From contig WRCI01000001.1 in NCBI GenBank assembly GCA_009784145.1, positions 1 to 29,118 on the forward strand: a stretch of DNA of 29,118 nt. Direction: 5' to 3'. The notes beneath the pieces are model-generated. The model made no database searches. It saw nothing but the letters and a program-made list of their open reading frames with translations, and was not told the DNA's origin. This DNA is from Methanobrevibacter sp. GTDB taxonomy: Archaea; Methanobacteriota; Methanobacteria; Methanobacteriales; Methanobacteriaceae. The translations under genes and the position numbers were made by a program. This document shows positions 25,530 through 29,118 of this stretch, one piece after another (position 1 is the stretch's first letter; each line of letters begins with the position of its first letter).

Positions 25530-25740
25530 TTGATTATTTTCTTTAAATTGATTATTTTCTTTAAAGTAATCATTGCTTTAAAATTGATCATTGTTTTTAT
25601 ATTATTATAATATATTTATAATTAATCATTCTCTTTAAATTAATCATTGCTTTAATTATTAAGTATATTAAATTGATTATTCTGTTTAAACCATAATCGT
25701 CTTTATTTTAATTATTAAGTATATTTATCATTAATGAATT
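25530..25740. repeat. Degenerate repeats between the PepSY paralogues
   Basis: Variants of TTGATTATTTTCTTTAAA and TAATCATTGCTTTAA recur five or six times between the two genes, and AATTATTAAGTATATT occurs twice. They may be traces of the duplication or a divergent regulatory region. Confidence 0.5.
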
Positions 25741-25754
25741 TGTTGAGGAAATAG

Positions 25755-26204
25755 TTATATCCTATTTGTCATACCATTTCTTTCCACTCCAATGGTATCT
25801 ACTACTTCTTTGTTTTCATCATATACTTTAACAATCCACATTTGTTGTTTTTTATCCCATTTTGGAGTGCCAGGATAACATCCTTCTTCTTCAATAGCAT
25901 CTTCAGCTACTTTTTTAGCTTTTTCTACAGTGTCTATTGTTTTCCAAGCTTTAGAGTTTTCAACATTGGATCCTGATTGTGATCCTGATAAATAACCAGA
26001 TTGAGAATTACCTGTTCCATCTCCCTTACTATTCTCAGATTTATCACTACTTTCTATAACATTACTACTCTCAGTTTTTTCACTAGGAGTGAAGGCTTGA
26101 AGATTAAGTATGTTACTTTCTGGATTTGCAATATCATAAGCAGTTACTCCTCCAGCTATCAATAAAACAACAACTACTGAAATGATAATATTTGAATTTT
26201 TCAT
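25755..26204 (-). CDS. Membrane-anchored PepSY-like protein (paralogue 2)
   Basis: The 149-residue protein shares its layout with the gene at 25070: anchor IIISVVVVLLIAGGVTAY, then NPESNILNLQAFT, a Ser/Lys/Asn/Gly-rich linker, and a C-terminal domain (VEKAKKVAEDAIEEEGCYPG, TPKWDKKQQMWIVKVYDENK). The ends are well conserved between the paralogues while the linker has no alignable sequence. The C-terminal domain is more charged here. AGGTGA precedes ATG 26204. The upstream DNA has a GTTTGTTTTT repeat. The pair probably arose by tandem duplication. Confidence 0.75.
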   Translation of the reverse strand: MKNSNIIISVVVVLLIAGGVTAYDIANPESNILNLQAFTPSEKTESSNVIESSDKSENSKGDGTGNSQSGYLSGSQSGSNVENSKAWKTIDTVEKAKKVAEDAIEEEGCYPGTPKWDKKQQMWIVKVYDENKEVVDTIGVERNGMTNRI

Positions 26205-26845
26205 TTATTCACCTTTTATTTTTATTTTTTTTGTTTGTTTTTGTTTGTTTTTTTAATTTGTTAAATAAATTCATTCAAATTCATTTTAAGTTAATATTTA
26301 TAATCAGTTATTATTAAAAAAGTTTTAATTATCTATTTTTTTAAAAGTTTTAAGTATTTATTATTATATAAAAGTATTGATTATCTATTATTTTAAAAAA
26401 TACTTATTTAAAAAATATCTCAGTTTCTAAAATATCTTTAATTATTAAAAAATATTTTATAATATTGATTATATAGAATATTACTTATTTGTATAATATT
26501 TAGTTATAAAAATAATTAAATTATTATTAGAATGAGACTATTGATTAATATCTTATTAATAATTGTTTTATCAAATATTTTTACTATTTATTTGATATTT
26601 ACATTTATTTTAAATATTAATTTATTTAAACATTGATTATAAATATTGATATTATATATATTATTATAACTTAATATAGTTTTCTGTTAAAATAAATATA
26701 GTTTTACTGTTAAAATATAAAATTTATTTAAAATATAAAATGAGTTAGATAAAAGGATAATTATTATTTTATACTCAATATATAATTAAATTTATAAAAT
26801 TTTTATAAAATTTGTTATAATAAAAATTTATTTTAAAAAATACAA
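26205..26845. other. Long A+T-rich gap before the frh promoter
   Basis: About 640 bases with no supported open frame. A GTTTGTTTTT repeat lies at 26230-26252. The remainder is A+T-rich up to the inverted repeat at 26846. Confidence 0.5.
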
Positions 26846-26871
26846 GATTTTGAAAAACATTTTTCAAAATC
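26846..26871 (+). promoter_or_regulatory. Perfect 12+12 bp inverted repeat, candidate frh operator
   Basis: GATTTTGAAAAA at 26846-26857 and TTTTTCAAAATC at 26860-26871 are exact reverse complements separated by CA. The right arm ends one base before the TATA element, so it overlaps the expected BRE. A regulator bound here would block or aid TFB loading. Confidence 0.65.
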
Positions 26872-26872
26872 G

Positions 26873-26887
26873 TTTATAATATATAAG
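26873..26887 (+). promoter_or_regulatory. TATA box of the frhADG operon
   Basis: TTTATAATATATAAG is the best TATA match upstream of frhA. Transcription should start near 26905-26910, giving a leader of roughly 75 bases before TTG 26984. Confidence 0.6.
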
Positions 26888-26983
26888 TGTTTCTTTTTAT
26901 TTAAAATGAAAACTTTATTAATAAAGAGTATGTAACATATTATTGTTATTTTCTAATTTTTAATAAATAAAGAGGTGACACAT

Positions 26984-28201
26984 TTGAGCGAAAAAATAGT
27001 TATATCTCCGACATCACGTCAGGAAGGGCATGCTGAGCTTGTCATGGAAGTCGATGATGAAGGGATTGTTACAAGAGGGAGATACTTTAGTATTACTCCT
27101 GTTAGAGGCTTAGAAAAGTTAGTAACTGGTAAGTTTCCTGAAACTGCACCAGTTATGTGTCAGAGGATTTGTGGTGTATGCCCAATACCTCACACTTTAG
27201 CTTCCGTAGAGGCAATGGATGACTCATTAGATATTGAAGTCCCTAAAGCCGGTAAATTGTTGAGAGAATTAACATTAGCTGCACACACAATTAACAGTCA
27301 CGCTATTCATCACTTTTTAATAGCTACTGATATTGTGCCAGAAAACTTATTTGCTGACGCTGTAAACAGTGTTTCTACAATAAGAAAAAATGCACAGTAT
27401 GCTGTAGATATGGTAGCTGGTGAAGGTATTCATCCATCCGATGTTCGTATTGGAGGAATGACTTCTAATATTAGTGAATTAGCTAGAAAAAAATTATATG
27501 AAAGATTTAAACATTTGATTCCTGTAGTCAATAATCATGTGGAATTAGTAACCAATTTATTAATGGAAAAAGGATTCCCTGAAGGTTTAGGAGTACATAG
27601 TCAACCTATTTTAGCTAGTGACAAAATCTATGGTGATCGAACACAATTTGATCTCGATAGATTTACTGAAATCATGCCTGAAAGTTGGTATGAAGATCCA
27701 GAACTTGGTAAAAGAGCTTGTTCTACTATTCCATTATATGATGGTTTAAATGTAGAAGTTGGTCCAAGAGCAAGAGCTGCTAAATTTGGAGGATTCTCTG
27801 AAAAAGGAGTTTTAGCTCAACATTTAGCTAGAGCTATGGAAATGAAAACTTATCTTTTCCGAGCTATTGACATATTAGATGAATTAAACACTCAAGCTAA
27901 AGTTATGGCTGATTTCAACCCTGTTGGAACTGGTAAATTAGGTATTGGTGCTATTGAAGGACCAAGAGGTTTAGATGTTCACATGGCAACTGTTGCTGAT
28001 GGAAAAACTAAATTTTACAGTGCTTTAGTACCTACTACTTGGAATATTCCAACTATGGGACCTGCAACTGAAGGATTCCATCATGAATGGGGACCTCACG
28101 TTATACGAGCTTATGACCCTTGTTTATCATGTGCTACTCACGTAATGGTAGTAGATGACGAAGACAAGAGTGTTGTTAAAAATGAAATGGTAAGAATCTA
28201 A
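26984..28201 (+). CDS. frhA: Coenzyme F420-reducing [NiFe]-hydrogenase, alpha subunit
   Basis: Large subunit of the cytoplasmic F420-reducing hydrogenase, which uses H2 to reduce F420 for methanogenesis. It begins [19 protein letters not shown]. The nickel-iron ligands are Cys63 and Cys66 ([11 protein letters not shown]) and Cys380 and Cys383 with His386 (DPCLSCATH). A 19-residue tail follows His386 and is the part removed by the maturation protease in this family. The length is 405 aa. An in-frame GTG at 26975 lies inside the AGAGGTGA ribosome-binding site, so TTG 26984 is the better start and also gives the familiar N-terminus. The frhD and frhG genes follow. Confidence 0.97.
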   Translation: MSEKIVISPTSRQEGHAELVMEVDDEGIVTRGRYFSITPVRGLEKLVTGKFPETAPVMCQRICGVCPIPHTLASVEAMDDSLDIEVPKAGKLLRELTLAAHTINSHAIHHFLIATDIVPENLFADAVNSVSTIRKNAQYAVDMVAGEGIHPSDVRIGGMTSNISELARKKLYERFKHLIPVVNNHVELVTNLLMEKGFPEGLGVHSQPILASDKIYGDRTQFDLDRFTEIMPESWYEDPELGKRACSTIPLYDGLNVEVGPRARAAKFGGFSEKGVLAQHLARAMEMKTYLFRAIDILDELNTQAKVMADFNPVGTGKLGIGAIEGPRGLDVHMATVADGKTKFYSALVPTTWNIPTMGPATEGFHHEWGPHVIRAYDPCLSCATHVMVVDDEDKSVVKNEMVRI

Positions 28202-28246
28202 TCAATATAATATTATTATAGTAGATTAGGTTATATAAGGGAAAAT

Positions 28247-28720
28247 ATGCCATATGATGCAGAAACTTTAGTAGTTGGATGCGGAAACATTCTATTTAAA
28301 GATGATGGTTTCGGTCCTGAAGTTATTAGAGCTTTAGAAGACTATTTTAAAGATAAAGAAATGCCAAATGACACCCTGTTTATTGATGCTGGAACTAGTG
28401 CAACATATCACTTATTTACTTTACCAGAAGAATCTTGGAAGAAGTTAATAGTGGTTGATGTTGTTGACTTTGACAGTGAACCAGGAACTCTTAAAATATT
28501 TAGCCCCTATGAAATGAAAAGAGGAAAATACGAAAATGCTCATATAGCACCAGTAGAGGAACCTCTTCATGATCTTGCTGAACAAGGTATAGATATAGTT
28601 ATCATAGGATGCAAACCAAAGGAAATTTCTGCACCAGATGTGGACGTGGGCTTAACCGAGCCTATTAAAAATGCAATCCCAAAAGCCATTGAAATGATTA
28701 TAAAAGAAATAGGGGTTTAG
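28247..28720 (+). CDS. frhD: F420-reducing hydrogenase maturation endopeptidase
   Basis: FrhD belongs to the HycI/HybD peptidase family that trims the C-terminal tail of the hydrogenase large subunit once nickel is inserted. The typical motifs are [19 protein letters not shown] with the metal-binding acidic residue after GFGP, FIDAGTS, and the HIAPVEEP region with His. The 157-residue length fits. AAGGGAA precedes ATG 28247. It lies 45 bases after frhA, whose [13 protein letters not shown] is its expected substrate, and three bases before frhG, the conserved frhADG order. Confidence 0.95.
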   Translation: MPYDAETLVVGCGNILFKDDGFGPEVIRALEDYFKDKEMPNDTLFIDAGTSATYHLFTLPEESWKKLIVVDVVDFDSEPGTLKIFSPYEMKRGKYENAHIAPVEEPLHDLAEQGIDIVIIGCKPKEISAPDVDVGLTEPIKNAIPKAIEMIIKEIGV

Positions 28721-28723
28721 CAA

Positions 28724-29118
28724 ATGCTTGCAAGAATTAAAAGATTTTTAGGACTTGGTAAGTCAGAAAAACAAGCTAAGCCAATTAAGCCAAAAGATGA
28801 TGAATCTTCACAACAGGAGGTTGGAAAAGTGGCTGATAAACCAAGAATAGGATATATTCACTTAAGTGGATGTACTGGTGATGGTGTTTCATTAACTGAA
28901 AATTATGACATCCTCGCCGATTTACTTACCGATATGGTAGAAATTGTATATGGACAAACCTTAGTCGATGTATGGTATGGTGATGGAACCAACCAAGGTC
29001 ACAAAGACATGGTTGATGACATGCCAGAAATGGATTTAGCATTAGTAGAAGGGTCTGTCTGTTTACAAGATGAACATAGTATGCATGAACTTAAAAAAGT
29101 AAGAGAAAAAGCAAAATT
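28724..29118 (+). CDS. frhG: Coenzyme F420-reducing hydrogenase, gamma subunit (partial)
   Basis: The small iron-sulfur subunit carries electrons from the NiFe site towards the FrhB flavin subunit. Only the first 131 codons are inside the window. After a Lys/Gln-rich N-terminal extension (about residues 1-40) comes [20 protein letters not shown], with the first cluster Cys, and [12 protein letters not shown] with the next. ATG 28724 is preceded by AGGGG overlapping the end of frhD, suggesting coupled translation. The frhB gene is expected beyond the right edge. Confidence 0.95.
   Translation, partial: MLARIKRFLGLGKSEKQAKPIKPKDDESSQQEVGKVADKPRIGYIHLSGCTGDGVSLTENYDILADLLTDMVEIVYGQTLVDVWYGDGTNQGHKDMVDDMPEMDLALVEGSVCLQDEHSMHELKKVREKAK

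Overview
The window is very A+T-rich archaeal DNA that fits a methanogen of the Methanobacteriales, most likely Methanobrevibacter or a close relative. The evidence is an F420-reducing hydrogenase operon (frhA, frhD, frhG), a block of archaeal information-processing genes (Csl4, Rpo11, TFS, PCNA, Gins51, L44e, S27e, aIF2-alpha, Nop10, EndoQ), tRNA genes without an encoded CCA end, TATA-box promoters, and Shine-Dalgarno sites of the GGAGG or GGTGAT type. TTG starts are common (five are proposed here). Genus-level assignment is inference.

Layout. Positions 1-11.2 kb hold the conserved plus-strand information-processing block: exosome Csl4, RNA polymerase Rpo11, a Nudix hydrolase, transcription factor TFS, an unrecognised two-helix membrane protein with a Ser/acid-rich tail, PCNA, the GINS subunit Gins51, L44e, S27e, aIF2-alpha, Nop10, a PAC2-family protein and endonuclease Q. 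PCNA, Gins51 and EndoQ tie replication and uracil/hypoxanthine repair together; L44e, S27e, aIF2-alpha and Nop10 are translation and ribosome-biogenesis functions. Positions 11.2-12.6 kb are a gene-poor stretch with a less A+T-rich patch, a short open fragment and a small putative secreted protein. Positions 12.6-26.2 kb are accessory and mostly on the minus strand: a metal-responsive ArsR/P-type ATPase pair, an ABM-domain protein, an NADP-type secondary alcohol dehydrogenase, a zinc-ribbon membrane protein, a SatP-type acetate transporter divergent from a TetR regulator, a uracil/xanthine permease, a cysteine-rich 4Fe-4S protein, two tRNA-Arg genes with a decayed tRNA between them, a second PAC2 protein and two tandem PepSY-like membrane-anchored paralogues. 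From 27 kb the frhA-frhD-frhG operon runs off the right edge.

The most notable unexplained signals are regulatory or structural. A perfect 12+12 bp inverted repeat abuts the frhA TATA box. Tandem direct-repeat arrays (27 bp x4 and 21 bp x3) sit just upstream of the adh and satP promoters. Two palindromes bracket the tetR promoter. A 7+7 bp inverted repeat overlaps the arsR start codon. A tRNA relic lies between the two tRNA-Arg genes, and a stable hairpin lies in the L44e leader. Short-period minisatellites of unrelated sequence are unusually frequent between genes. No CRISPR array, complete insertion sequence, rRNA or prophage is visible.
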